Origin: Bacteroidales bacterium
Lineage (GTDB): Bacteria; Bacteroidota; Bacteroidia; Bacteroidales; F082
DNA length: 64,000 bases
Assembly (NCBI GenBank): GCA_024400305.1
Contig: JAKSMX010000004.1
Span: forward strand, 1-64,000
Reading direction: 5' to 3'
Shown: positions 42,171 to 50,358 of the stretch, piece by piece
Numbering within the stretch: the first letter of the stretch is position 1
Layout: every line of letters starts with the position of its first letter
Position numbers and translations under genes: made by a program
Notes under the pieces: model-generated
Told to the model about the DNA's origin: nothing
What the model saw: the letters and a program-made list of their open reading frames with translations, nothing else
The model's database searches: none

Positions 42171-44396
42171 ATGAAAAAGTTATTACTTGCAGCGACAATG
42201 GTCGCAATGTTGAGCGCATGCTCTGACAAAACCATAATGCAGGCCAATCTTGACATCGTTCCTAAACCTAATGTGATGGAATTTGTCGAGCAAAGCCGTC
42301 AATTCAACATCAACGTGAAAACCGTGATTGTTTCAGACAGTGAGGAAAGTCAATTCAATGTTGAATACCTTCAGTCATATCTGAAGAACATCGTGAAAGG
42401 CGATTTCGTTGTCTTGAAAGCCGCCGAGAAGAACTTCATCGGCCTTGAGATTTGTGATGACATAAAAGGCGACGAGGAGTATGCCTTGCATGTTGACGGC
42501 AGATGCATAATAATCAAAGCCCGCACACAGACCGGATTGTTTTATGGCATTCAGACATTGCTGCAGATGCTTCCCGCTGAAGCGTTCGATAAATGTAACG
42601 ATGTGAGAATCGATGAGTTGAATGTGCCGGCGATGAATATCAGCGACGCTCCACGTTTCCGTTATCGCGGAATGCATCTCGATGTGTCGCGAACCTTCTT
42701 TGATACTGAATATATGTACAAGTTCATCGATGCCCTGTCGCATTATAAAATAAACAACCTCCATTGGCATCTCGCCGATGACCAGGGTTGGCGTGTCGAG
42801 ATAAAGAAATACCCCCTTCTCACCGAAGTCGGGGCGTGGCGCGGCGCCGAGGAACGCCTGAAACCGGCATACGGCTCCGGCAACGAGCGTAACGGAGGTT
42901 TTTATACACAGGAGGAAATCAAGGCGATAGTGAAATACGCCGCCGACCGTAACATCAACATCATTCCGGAGATTGACCTTCCGGGGCACAGCAAGGCCTT
43001 CGCGGTCTGTTATCCGGAGATAATCTGCGACATCCATAACGACCATTACAGCGTGCAGCACGAGGTCAATAACGTGTGGTGCATCGGACGTGAAGAGAAC
43101 TATGCCATTCTTGAAGACATCATCAGTGAAATGGTTGAACTTTTCCCGTCCAAGATTTTCCACATCGGCGGCGATGAGGTCAATATGGACTGCTGGAAAG
43201 AATGCCCTCGCTGTCAGGCTCTCATGAAGGAGAAGGGTATGACCGATGTCATCGAGCTTCAGAATTATTTCGTGCGTCGGCTTGAAGCGATACTCGCAAA
43301 ATACGGCAGGACGATGGCCGGCTGGGACGAAATAATCGACGGCGGCGGGCTGCTTCCTGAATCTGTCGTTTATGCGTGGGCGAGTCTCGACCGCGGAATG
43401 AAATCCGTCAAAGGCGGTCATCCTACGGTGATGATTATCGGCGAATACATGTATTTCGATATGAAACAGAGTGCCGACGAACGCGGACTCAAATGGGCGG
43501 GCATCACTCCGCTTGAAAAGACATACAGTTTCGACCCGGTCGGAACTTTTGAGTTGAACGAAGAGGAAACAGAACTCGTCCTCGGCCCGCAGGGCGGCGC
43601 GTGGGCGGAATGCTTTCAGGTGAAAGATTTCATTGATTATCAAGTGTTTCCAAAACTATTGGCATTGTCGGAGATAGGCTGGACGAACCGTGAACTCCGT
43701 TGCTGGGACGATTTCCAGAACAGACTGTTTGACGCTCAATACGACCGTATGTATGCGATGGACTTGAAATTTCGCATAGCACCGGCTGATGTTTCTTACG
43801 AAAACGGAAAAATCGTCGCCGCGAAAGACAATGACATCCTTACAATACGCTACACCGACAATAAGACCACACCGACTTTGGAGTCACCGGTTTATAATGA
43901 GCCGATAGCGACAGAGACACCAGAAAACTATCGTTTCGCCACGTTCTTCAAAGACCGTTCAAGCATTGCGAGAGGCCCGCAAAATATTGAGCTTCATCAT
44001 TATATGAAACCGACAACAACGGTGGAGTCGAATATCCCGTTCCAAGAGGACATTAACCTTTTGGTTGATTACGACCTCGAAACATACGTCTTCACCGGCC
44101 GCGCCGTCGTCGCCGGCGACTACGTGAAGTTTACTTTCGACGAACCCGTTGAATGTCATTCGATTGGAATGTGTACGGGCTATTACACGCTCGCTGTCTA
44201 TGGCATCCTCAACGGCTACATTGAATATTCATACGACGGCGAAAATTATGTCAAAGGCGAGCGTTTCACCTACGACATGTTCGACGGCTACAGGGCGTAT
44301 TGCCATCCTGAACAGCCGGTCAAGTCGGTGCGCATCGTTGCTGATGGCATCTGCGAACACGAACTTACTGCTATTCAAGATTTGAGAATCGAGTGA
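42171..44396 (+). CDS. GH20 beta-N-acetylhexosaminidase lipoprotein
   Basis: A 741-residue protein with a lipoprotein signal (MKKLLLAATMVAMLSAC, Cys17 as lipid anchor). A GH20b N-terminal domain at about 20-140 precedes the catalytic barrel. Key motifs are RGMHLDVSRTFF, NNLHWHLADDQGWRVEIK, EIDLPGHSKAF, the catalytic Asp-Glu pair in FHIGGDEVNMDCWKECPRC, and AQAWGPQGGAWAECF-like LVLGPQGGAWAE. The C-terminal 180 residues contain a chitobiase-type/F5-8-like beta domain. The product cleaves terminal GlcNAc or GalNAc from glycans at the cell surface. It is transcribed with GH95. Confidence 0.92.
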   Translation: MKKLLLAATMVAMLSACSDKTIMQANLDIVPKPNVMEFVEQSRQFNINVKTVIVSDSEESQFNVEYLQSYLKNIVKGDFVVLKAAEKNFIGLEICDDIKGDEEYALHVDGRCIIIKARTQTGLFYGIQTLLQMLPAEAFDKCNDVRIDELNVPAMNISDAPRFRYRGMHLDVSRTFFDTEYMYKFIDALSHYKINNLHWHLADDQGWRVEIKKYPLLTEVGAWRGAEERLKPAYGSGNERNGGFYTQEEIKAIVKYAADRNINIIPEIDLPGHSKAFAVCYPEIICDIHNDHYSVQHEVNNVWCIGREENYAILEDIISEMVELFPSKIFHIGGDEVNMDCWKECPRCQALMKEKGMTDVIELQNYFVRRLEAILAKYGRTMAGWDEIIDGGGLLPESVVYAWASLDRGMKSVKGGHPTVMIIGEYMYFDMKQSADERGLKWAGITPLEKTYSFDPVGTFELNEEETELVLGPQGGAWAECFQVKDFIDYQVFPKLLALSEIGWTNRELRCWDDFQNRLFDAQYDRMYAMDLKFRIAPADVSYENGKIVAAKDNDILTIRYTDNKTTPTLESPVYNEPIATETPENYRFATFFKDRSSIARGPQNIELHHYMKPTTTVESNIPFQEDINLLVDYDLETYVFTGRAVVAGDYVKFTFDEPVECHSIGMCTGYYTLAVYGILNGYIEYSYDGENYVKGERFTYDMFDGYRAYCHPEQPVKSVRIVADGICEHELTAIQDLRIE

Positions 44397-44419
44397 ATTG
44401 ACGCGGCTGTGTCTGAAAT

Positions 44420-45505
44420 TCAGCGGAGTATGTCCCAGAAGCTTTCCGGCAGATACACGTTTTCGACATCCGTTGCGTCTTTGAACAGTGGGGCGATGTC
44501 GCACGGCTCGAAGCCCGCTATGCCGCAGCCGACAGGAGTGACCAAAAACCTCAACTCCTGATGTTGCTTCGCGAACTCGATGAATTCATCGACGTAAGGC
44601 TTGATTGTCTCGATGCCTCCCTGCATCGTCGGGATGGCGTATGACTGCCCCTGCAAGCCGACGCCGTTGCCCCATACGGCACCGAAGTGCTTGTATGCGG
44701 CGTAGGCTGCACCGCCGGCATGGGCGCCCATTAAATTGCTGCCGAAGACGAAAATCTCGCCCGGCTGTAATGATGAAATGTGATTTGGTGTTGTTCTGTA
44801 CTGTTTTTTGGGCATAGTGCAAAATGATAGAAATTTTTTTCTGAATGAGAATTTCGGTGCGGCTTCGTAAACTGCAGCGGTTTCGTTGAATTCGTGATAC
44901 GCCGTCGTGGCATCGTATTTTATGTCATACGTTCCTTGTGCGTAATTCTCTATTATATAAGGTGTTACAACTTCATTCATCATCTTCTTGTAGCGTTGGT
45001 TGATGGCTGCCGGAGTGATTCCTAACTGTGCCGCAATCTCTTTCTGACTGAAACCGGCATAAAAAATCATGCTCCCGATCTCCTGCATCATTCTGTCGTT
45101 CATGTAATGCCGTGAGATGGCCTCGCAAACCTGCTGCATCATGTTGTCTTCCGGCTCGCCGGAGCGGATGTATTCCAGAATGTCATCGGATGCGGTGTCG
45201 GAAAGGTTCGCGAACTCTTTGTTGTACGCTTTCAGCGCATCAAGAATCACGAAATGAAAACCGTTGGTCATCCACGTCGAGAGCTTGACATTCGCCGGAC
45301 GGTCGAGCAGCGGCTTGAAATCGTGAGTCATCAAATGAATGTAATACTCGTGCGCCAATGAGTAGAAATCAAGACCGGTCTTGTATCTCAATTGGTATTT
45401 CCTGTCGAAAATCTCGTAGGCTTTACGGCAATATTTGTAAAAATACTCTTTTGTGTAATAAGAGTCGTAATTTGCTAATCTGTTGACAATCAAATCGTCT
45501 TCCAT
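44420..45505 (-). CDS. Sigma-factor-like protein fused to an A1S_2505-like domain
   Basis: A 361-residue protein from MEDDLIVNRL; the longer frame from 45556 would begin upstream of the promoter box. Residues 1-180 look like an ECF/sigma-70-type protein: LDFYSLAHEYYIHLMTHDFKPL, LSTWMTNGFHFVILDALKAYNKE (region 2-like) and a C-terminal helix-turn-helix FSQKEIAAQLGITPAAINQRY at about 152-172. After a linker, residues 249-361 match the A1S_2505 phage-associated protein family (EIFVFGSNLMGAHAGGAA, WGNGVGLQGQSYAIPTM, FLVTPVGCGIAGF). The second part could also start from an internal Met at 231. I know no described function for this fusion. It is divergent from a vWA gene. Confidence 0.8.
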   Translation of the reverse strand: MEDDLIVNRLANYDSYYTKEYFYKYCRKAYEIFDRKYQLRYKTGLDFYSLAHEYYIHLMTHDFKPLLDRPANVKLSTWMTNGFHFVILDALKAYNKEFANLSDTASDDILEYIRSGEPEDNMMQQVCEAISRHYMNDRMMQEIGSMIFYAGFSQKEIAAQLGITPAAINQRYKKMMNEVVTPYIIENYAQGTYDIKYDATTAYHEFNETAAVYEAAPKFSFRKKFLSFCTMPKKQYRTTPNHISSLQPGEIFVFGSNLMGAHAGGAAYAAYKHFGAVWGNGVGLQGQSYAIPTMQGGIETIKPYVDEFIEFAKQHQELRFLVTPVGCGIAGFEPCDIAPLFKDATDVENVYLPESFWDILR

Positions 45506-45534
45506 AATCAAAATATTTATTTTAAAAAATTTCG

Positions 45535-45542
45535 CAAAATTA
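45535..45542 (-). promoter_or_regulatory. -7 promoter box for the sigma/A1S_2505 gene
   Basis: TAATTTTG on the minus strand, 29 bases upstream of the ATG at 45505. Confidence 0.5.
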
Positions 45543-45637
45543 TCATTTTTTTTCAAAACAGCTTAATTAATTTCTGAAAAATTCTTTTAAAGGGTCAAAG
45601 AATATCAAATAAATTGTTCAATTTAAAAATCAGTATC

Positions 45638-46297
45638 ATGGAAAAAGATGTTAAAAACATGGGGAAAGACAATGTAAAGAAAGTGTTTAATCTTGTTATC
45701 GTTGACGAGTCGGGGTCGATGAGCATCATCCAGCGTGAGGCGTTGGCGGGCATCAACGAGACAATAGAGACATGCCGCAAGATTCAGGAAGCGCATCCAG
45801 AGATGGAGCAGATGATGACGTTGATCACGTTCGACAGCGGGCATTTCAAAGTGCATTTCGACAATGTGAATGTCGGCGGAGTCAGAAAATTAGGGCCGAA
45901 CGAATACCGTCCGGGCGGCGCCACTCCGCTTTACGATGCGATAGGAAAGGGGATTGCGATGCTCAACGCACAGACCTCCGTTGATGACAACGTCTTGGTG
46001 ACGATAATCACCGACGGCGAGGAGAACTGCAGCTCGGAATATAACCTCGGCATGGTGAAAAACCTCATCGAGAAACAGAAGAAACTCGGCTGGACATTCA
46101 CGCTCATCGGCACCGACAACCTCGATGTCGAGGGCATGGCAGGCTCGATGTCTATCGACAACCACCTCGCTTTCGCTGAGAATGCAGTGGGGACAATGGC
46201 GATGTTCGCTCACGAAAGAAGGTCAAGAACACGTTACAACGACAGTCTCGCATGTGATGAGGAAAGACCGAAGGGAAGTTATTTCGACGAGAAATAA
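45638..46297 (+). CDS. vWA domain protein (TerY/stress-type)
   Basis: About 219 residues from MEKDVKNMGKDNVKK; an ATG eight codons earlier lacks support. The body is one von Willebrand A domain with the metal-ion site DESGSMS (Asp-x-Ser-x-Ser) near residue 26, the second Thr in YRPGGATPLYDAIGK and the Asp in TIITDGEENCSS. The order of the MIDAS residues is complete. No signal peptide is present. Small cytoplasmic vWA proteins act as scaffolds in tellurite-resistance (Ter), chelatase/MoxR and phage-defence systems. Its divergent neighbour is the sigma/A1S_2505 fusion. The hairpin at 46312-46347 follows. Confidence 0.82.
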   Translation: MEKDVKNMGKDNVKKVFNLVIVDESGSMSIIQREALAGINETIETCRKIQEAHPEMEQMMTLITFDSGHFKVHFDNVNVGGVRKLGPNEYRPGGATPLYDAIGKGIAMLNAQTSVDDNVLVTIITDGEENCSSEYNLGMVKNLIEKQKKLGWTFTLIGTDNLDVEGMAGSMSIDNHLAFAENAVGTMAMFAHERRSRTRYNDSLACDEERPKGSYFDEK

Positions 46298-46311
46298 AAC
46301 TTTGCAAATCA

Positions 46312-46347
46312 GCCGGGCATTACGTCTTCATCGATGTGATGCCCGGC
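46312..46347 (+). terminator. Hairpin after the vWA gene
   Basis: GCCGGGCAT pairs with ATGCCCGGC, with extra inner pairs, then CTCCTTT. The T-run is weak, so the strength is uncertain. Confidence 0.65.
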
Positions 46348-46387
46348 CTCCTTTCAAATAAAGTCAACGCCGTATTAAAAATGTTTG

Positions 46388-46395
46388 TACATTTG
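46388..46395 (+). promoter_or_regulatory. -7 promoter box for msrC
   Basis: TACATTTG, 25 bases ahead of the ATG at 46421. Confidence 0.45.
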
Positions 46396-46420
46396 CAGAA
46401 TTTTAAATCATACATAAAAT

Positions 46421-46894
46421 ATGTCAGAACAATTGATTATCAAAGGAGAAAGCAAACACGAACTGTATTCAAATCTGCTTCCGCAAATTAAGTCATTAGT
46501 GGAAAACGAGCCGGATACGATAGCGAACATGGCAAATATAGCAGCGTGTCTCAAGGATACGTTCCATTTTTGGTGGGTCGGGTTCTACAGAGTTGCCGGT
46601 GAAGATCTTGTCCTCGGCCCGTTCCAAGGCTCGGTGGCATGTACGAGAATCAGGAAGGGCAGGGGAGTGTGCGGTGCCGCATGGCAGGAAAAACGGACGA
46701 TAGTCGTCCCCGATGTCGATAAGTTTCCTGGACATATAGCGTGCAGCTCTTTGTCACGCTCTGAAATCGTCGTTCCGATATTCGAGGGTGACAAAGTAGC
46801 TGCGGTTCTCGACATCGACAGTGAGAAACTCGGATGTTTCGATGATGAGGATAAAGTCTGGCTTGAAAAACTCGTCGCCATTGCAGGCGTTTAG
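46421..46894 (+). CDS. msrC: Free methionine-(R)-sulfoxide reductase (GAF domain, MsrC)
   Basis: A 157-residue GAF-only protein of normal fRMsr length. Typical sequence is FWWVGFYRVAGEDLVLGPFQGSVACTRIRKGRGVCGAAW with two of the catalytic Cys, then HIACSSLSRSEIVVPIF with the third, and AVLDIDSEKLGCFDDEDKVWLEKL. The enzyme reduces free methionine-R-sulfoxide in the cytoplasm through a Cys relay. Its stop overlaps the end of the converging alpha/beta-hydrolase gene by four bases (46891-46894). Confidence 0.92.
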   Translation: MSEQLIIKGESKHELYSNLLPQIKSLVENEPDTIANMANIAACLKDTFHFWWVGFYRVAGEDLVLGPFQGSVACTRIRKGRGVCGAAWQEKRTIVVPDVDKFPGHIACSSLSRSEIVVPIFEGDKVAAVLDIDSEKLGCFDDEDKVWLEKLVAIAGV

Positions 46895-48177
46895 TCAGCC
46901 TGCGCGAAATATCCCGACATACTGAGCATGAATATCGCCATGCCTTGGATGTGGGTGCCGAATCTGCCAAACACTTCCTCAAGTTTGCAGTCGGTGTTTT
47001 CGAGTGCTACACCCATCAACTCACTGTTTACGAACGGTACCATGTCGTCTTCCATGCTGTGGAAAAGATAGATGTCTTCGCCGGCTTTTGGAGTCCATGT
47101 GCCGACGAGTTCGTTCTTTCTTGCTGCCTCTATGAACTTGGCGGTCATCGGGTCGTTTTTGTCCAAAAATGACGGCGTGAAGATTTTTGACGCCTCATGG
47201 TCTTTGAACAATAACGAAAGATAAAGTGACGAATGTTTCTTTGACAGGACTTTCTTGTAATTGTCGTGCATCTCGCCGATGAAGACATCATCAAGGTTGA
47301 GACCGAGGTTGTAAGATGTGTTCATCCCGTTGACAATCATCGGCATTGCCATCGGTATTCCAGTAAAATCATTTCCGATTACATCATCGTATGTGGCTTC
47401 GATGCTGTGAGGGCCGGCACCGACGAACGATTTGTTGAAATGAATCTGGTCGGAATAATCTTCTGTCACCATTCGCAGCACTGACATCGTGGCTTCACCG
47501 CCTTGTGAGTAACCGACGTTGTAACGTTCATCGCCGACTTTGTAACCATTGTCTTCGAGATATTGTTTCATTGCGAAATATGCGTCAATGCTTGCTGTGG
47601 CTGTCGCTTCCCAGTTCAGATAAGGATGTTCCATATCGACGGTGCTGCCGTATCCGATGTAGTCGGCCATCACCATGGCGTATCCGAACGGCACAAGAAT
47701 CGATTCCGGTTCCAAGCATTTTTTCGACGGGCATTCATCGTCGGAGCAAATGGTGAAATGATTGGCGATGATGATGCCTTTGAGTTTCTTGTCGGTCGTA
47801 TTCTTGATGTAAATTCTTCCTGAAAGGGTGGCTGGGTTGCCGAATACGTCTTTCGACTGATATTTCATCACGCCGGTGGACATGCCATCGCCCCAATGTT
47901 CACGTAAGGTGCCGAAAAGTTGTGCGGGGGTAATGAAATAAGGTACATCGTCATAAATCATGCCGATAATTGAGTCTATGCTTGAACCGATGCTGGAGTG
48001 GTCAAGCAATTTCTGGAAGATGTCAATTAAATTTTCTGGTAATGAAATGTTTTCGACATTGCTTACCTCATAAATTGGTGTAATAGGTTCAACGGAATCG
48101 TTGTCGTCTTTCTTGCAGCTGAATGCAACCAAAACCAGCATCACTGCGATTAATGAATGTTTCAAGATGTTTTTCAT
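46891..48177 (-). CDS. Alpha/beta-hydrolase lipoprotein (secretory lipase/Ser hydrolase type)
   Basis: A 428-residue exported lipoprotein (signal MKNILKHSLIAVMLVLVAFSC, Cys21 as the lipid site). The hydrolase fold has YNVGYSQGGEATMSVLR with the nucleophile Ser in G-x-S-x-G-G near residue 224, an NHF oxyanion-like segment (GIIIANHFTICSD) earlier, and acid/His candidates in FHSMEDDMVPFVNS and FGTHIQGM. This resembles secretory lipases and other Ser hydrolases. Substrate unknown; location is the outer membrane or surface. It converges on msrC with overlapping stops. Confidence 0.8.
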   Translation of the reverse strand: MKNILKHSLIAVMLVLVAFSCKKDDNDSVEPITPIYEVSNVENISLPENLIDIFQKLLDHSSIGSSIDSIIGMIYDDVPYFITPAQLFGTLREHWGDGMSTGVMKYQSKDVFGNPATLSGRIYIKNTTDKKLKGIIIANHFTICSDDECPSKKCLEPESILVPFGYAMVMADYIGYGSTVDMEHPYLNWEATATASIDAYFAMKQYLEDNGYKVGDERYNVGYSQGGEATMSVLRMVTEDYSDQIHFNKSFVGAGPHSIEATYDDVIGNDFTGIPMAMPMIVNGMNTSYNLGLNLDDVFIGEMHDNYKKVLSKKHSSLYLSLLFKDHEASKIFTPSFLDKNDPMTAKFIEAARKNELVGTWTPKAGEDIYLFHSMEDDMVPFVNSELMGVALENTDCKLEEVFGRFGTHIQGMAIFMLSMSGYFAQAD

Positions 48178-48204
48178 GGTTTTAAATTAATAAAAATTCG
48201 GCTG

Positions 48205-48212
48205 CAAAAATA
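48205..48212 (-). promoter_or_regulatory. -7 promoter box for the hydrolase lipoprotein
   Basis: TATTTTTG on the minus strand, 27 bases upstream of the ATG at 48177. Confidence 0.5.
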
Positions 48213-48286
48213 ATAAATATTTCGCATATTGCACGCAGAAAAAAATTATTTTTCACTGATCCAGAAAAATGAGCGCAAATTTTTAA

Positions 48287-48317
48287 TTGTCTTCGGACGT
48301 TTTTTTTTGTATTTTTG
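48287..48317 (+). promoter_or_regulatory. Promoter of the ThrE exporter genes
   Basis: TTG at 48287-48289 and TATTTTTG at 48310-48317 are 20 bases apart, matching the -33/-7 pattern. The start codon at 48336 follows 18 bases later. Confidence 0.6.
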
Positions 48318-48335
48318 CGTTTCAATTCTAAAAAG

Positions 48336-49106
48336 ATGAAAGAGATTAAAGTTGACGTTGACTTGATGCTTCGCACTGCGCTTGACATCGGCCAGAACCT
48401 TTGGGTTTACGGTGCCGACGTGAGAAGGGTGGAGGATGCGGTGTCGAGGATTTGCAAAAGTTACGGAGTTGCACATATTGAGGTTTTCTGCATCGCTTCG
48501 TTGCTGCAGGTCTCGGTCAGGATGCCCGACGGGACATATCTTCAGGAGATGCGGAGGCTTAAGGCGAGTGGCAACAACATGGCGAGGCTTGAGGAGCTGA
48601 ACGACATCTCGCGCAAGATATGCAACAAGGAGATAACCTTGGATGAAGCGGGGTCGAGGATACGCAGGGTCAAGACGATAGAGCCGTACCGGTCGTTGTA
48701 TTATTACGTCGCGGCGGCGTTTGGTGCGGCTGCGTTCTGCTTTTTCTTCGGCGGCACGTGGCACGACAGCATTGCGGCGGTCATTGCTGCGGTACCGATC
48801 ACTTTTTTCGACCGGCATGTCCTTCTGAAAGCTGACATGATGGCGCGGATCATGCTTGAGGCGTTGACAGGCGGCATCTTCGTGCTTCTGGCGGTGCTTT
48901 GCGGAATCGGCGAGAACGTTGACCTGATAAGCATCGGGGTCTTGATGCTGCTGACACCCGGAATGGTGTTCGGCAACGCAATACAGGATTTTCTCAACAG
49001 CGACGTCCTTGCCGGCTTGTCAAATCTGGTGAAAGCAATCATTGTTTCGGTGATGATCGCCATCGGAATCGGCGCATCGTACATTCTGTGGGGGAGGATA
49101 GTGTGA
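48336..49106 (+). CDS. Threonine/serine exporter, ThrE N-terminal-type subunit
   Basis: About 256 residues from MKEIKVDVDLM. A soluble N-terminal DUF1212/ThrE domain reads LRTALDIGQNLWVYGADVRRVEDAVSRICKSYGV...EVFCIASLLQVSVRMPDG. It is followed by about five membrane helices from residue 115 on (YYYVAAAFGAAAFCFFFGG, SIAAVIAAVPITFF, LEALTGGIFVLLAVLCGI, LIKAIIVSVMIAIGIG and others). Split ThrE systems have this long subunit plus a short one. The stop overlaps the next start as TGATG (49104-49108). It exports small amino acids, which could matter in an amino-acid fermenter. Confidence 0.9.
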   Translation: MKEIKVDVDLMLRTALDIGQNLWVYGADVRRVEDAVSRICKSYGVAHIEVFCIASLLQVSVRMPDGTYLQEMRRLKASGNNMARLEELNDISRKICNKEITLDEAGSRIRRVKTIEPYRSLYYYVAAAFGAAAFCFFFGGTWHDSIAAVIAAVPITFFDRHVLLKADMMARIMLEALTGGIFVLLAVLCGIGENVDLISIGVLMLLTPGMVFGNAIQDFLNSDVLAGLSNLVKAIIVSVMIAIGIGASYILWGRIV

Positions 49107-49567
49107 TGACAAACATCTGGTTCGTTTCTGTCGCCGGCGGCATCGGCGCAGCTTCATTCGGGTTACTTTACCACCTCAAGCCGAAACATCTTCCGTATGC
49201 TTTGATATGCGGCTTCATCACGACATTGATAATGATGGCAGGGACTGAGACATACGAATTCGGCAACTTGATTTCTAATTTTGCGGCTTCATTCTGTGGG
49301 GCGTTGCTCTGCATCTTTCTCTCTCGTTATAAGAAAGCCCCGTTCACTGTTTTCATGGTCCCGTCGTTGTTCCCGCTCGTCCCCGGAAGGGCGTTATATT
49401 ACTCGATGGTCGGCTTCATGACTCATGACAAGGAGCTTTTCATCGACAATATTGTCGCATCTGTTGAGATAGCTTTCGGTATTGCGATAGGCATCATGCT
49501 CGCCAATGTTTTCAACGTTTTTTATCTGAAAGAGAAAAAGAAAGTGGAGAAAAAGACTAAAAATTGA
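49106..49567 (+). CDS. Threonine/serine exporter, ThrE short subunit (DUF3815)
   Basis: About 153 residues from the TGATG overlap with the long subunit. Four or five membrane helices are visible: IWFVSVAGGIGAASFGLLYHL, LPYALICGFITTLIMMAG, NFAASFCGALLCIFLSRY, VFMVPSLFPLVPGRALYYSM and a C-terminal helix IAFGIAIGIMLANVF. The PS-x-FPLVPG-x-x-xY motif is the hallmark of the DUF3815/ThrE short subunit. The two proteins would form one exporter in the inner membrane. Confidence 0.9.
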   Translation: MTNIWFVSVAGGIGAASFGLLYHLKPKHLPYALICGFITTLIMMAGTETYEFGNLISNFAASFCGALLCIFLSRYKKAPFTVFMVPSLFPLVPGRALYYSMVGFMTHDKELFIDNIVASVEIAFGIAIGIMLANVFNVFYLKEKKKVEKKTKN

Positions 49568-49638
49568 TTTCATGAATGAGTTGAAAAATAAGGTAGCATT
49601 GCAATGCTTCTTAAATTGAAATGAAAATTTAAAAAAAT

Positions 49639-49670
49639 GATGGCTGGAACATTTAGGTGCGCCAGCCATC
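49639..49670. terminator. Bidirectional intrinsic terminator
   Basis: GATGGCTGG pairs with CCAGCCATC. The minus strand is followed by ATTTTTTT, giving the rubrerythrin gene a strong terminator; the plus side has TTCTTTAA for the ThrE pair. Confidence 0.85.
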
Positions 49671-49695
49671 TTCTTTAATAATTAAATACCGTCAA

Positions 49696-50241
49696 TTACT
49701 TAAAGTAACGGTTGAAGAGACCTTCGAAGCCTTTGCCGTGGCGTGCTTCGTCTTTAGCCATCTCGTGGACTGTGTCGTGGATGGCATCAAGGTTGCGTTC
49801 CTTGGCGATGCGTGCGATGCGCATCTTGTCTTCGCAGGCGCCGCATTCGGCGACCATTCTCTTTTCGAGGTTGGTCTTGGTGTCCCAGACGACATCGCCG
49901 AGGAGCTCCGCGAATTTCGCGCAGTGTTCGGCTTCTTCAAATGCGTAGCGTTTGAATGCTTCTGCAATTTCAGGATAACCTTCGCGGTCGGCCTGACGGC
50001 TCATTGCCAGGTACATGCCGACTTCTGTGGCTTCACCCATGAAATGTGCGTTGAGGTCTTTGATCATGTCTTCACCTGTGCCTTTGGCGATGCCGATGAC
50101 GTGTTCTGTGACGAAATTCAATTTCGCACCTTCTTCCAGAACATTCCATTCAACAATCTGTTTGCACTGCGGGCATCTCTCCGGAGCCTCTTCACCTTCG
50201 TGAACATAGCCGCAAATCGGGCATACGAATTTTTTCTTCAT
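49696..50241 (-). CDS. Reverse rubrerythrin
   Basis: A 181-residue protein with the rubredoxin module first ([20 protein letters not shown], residues 8-27), followed by a ferritin-like di-iron four-helix domain. In that domain are E-x-x-H-type ligands in [40 protein letters not shown] and [18 protein letters not shown]. The reversed order compared with classical rubrerythrin defines the reverse type. It reduces hydrogen peroxide and oxygen in anaerobes with electrons from NADH via a reductase. It stands alone with its own terminator. Confidence 0.93.
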   Translation of the reverse strand: MKKKFVCPICGYVHEGEEAPERCPQCKQIVEWNVLEEGAKLNFVTEHVIGIAKGTGEDMIKDLNAHFMGEATEVGMYLAMSRQADREGYPEIAEAFKRYAFEEAEHCAKFAELLGDVVWDTKTNLEKRMVAECGACEDKMRIARIAKERNLDAIHDTVHEMAKDEARHGKGFEGLFNRYFK

Positions 50242-50302
50242 GATAAATTTGATTTTAATTAAAATTTAACGTTATGTTTGTGTTTAATGATTTTTTAAAT
50301 TT

Positions 50303-50334
50303 CTATGGATATGGAATCGCTACGCGATTCTCTA
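50303..50334. repeat. 32-base dispersed hairpin repeat, copy 1
   Basis: The core is GAATCGC-TAC-GCGATTC with the flanks CTATGGATATG and TCTA. The same 32-base unit occurs at 57961-57992 with GAACCGC-TAC-GCGGTTC, that is, with two base changes that keep the pairing. TCTCTAATC-type direct repeats follow at 50329-50358. It lies between rubrerythrin and the GH109 gene. Confidence 0.8.
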
Positions 50335-50358
50335 ATCTCTAATCTTTTATCTCTAATC

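Noticed and set aside
42375..43643. 422-codon open frame on the minus strand
   Set aside because: Antisense shadow of the GH20 gene. It shows no recognisable motif and lacks a promoter box.
44420..45556. Longer start at 45556 for the sigma-like fusion
   Set aside because: It would begin upstream of the -7 box at 45535-45542, so the ATG at 45505 is preferred.
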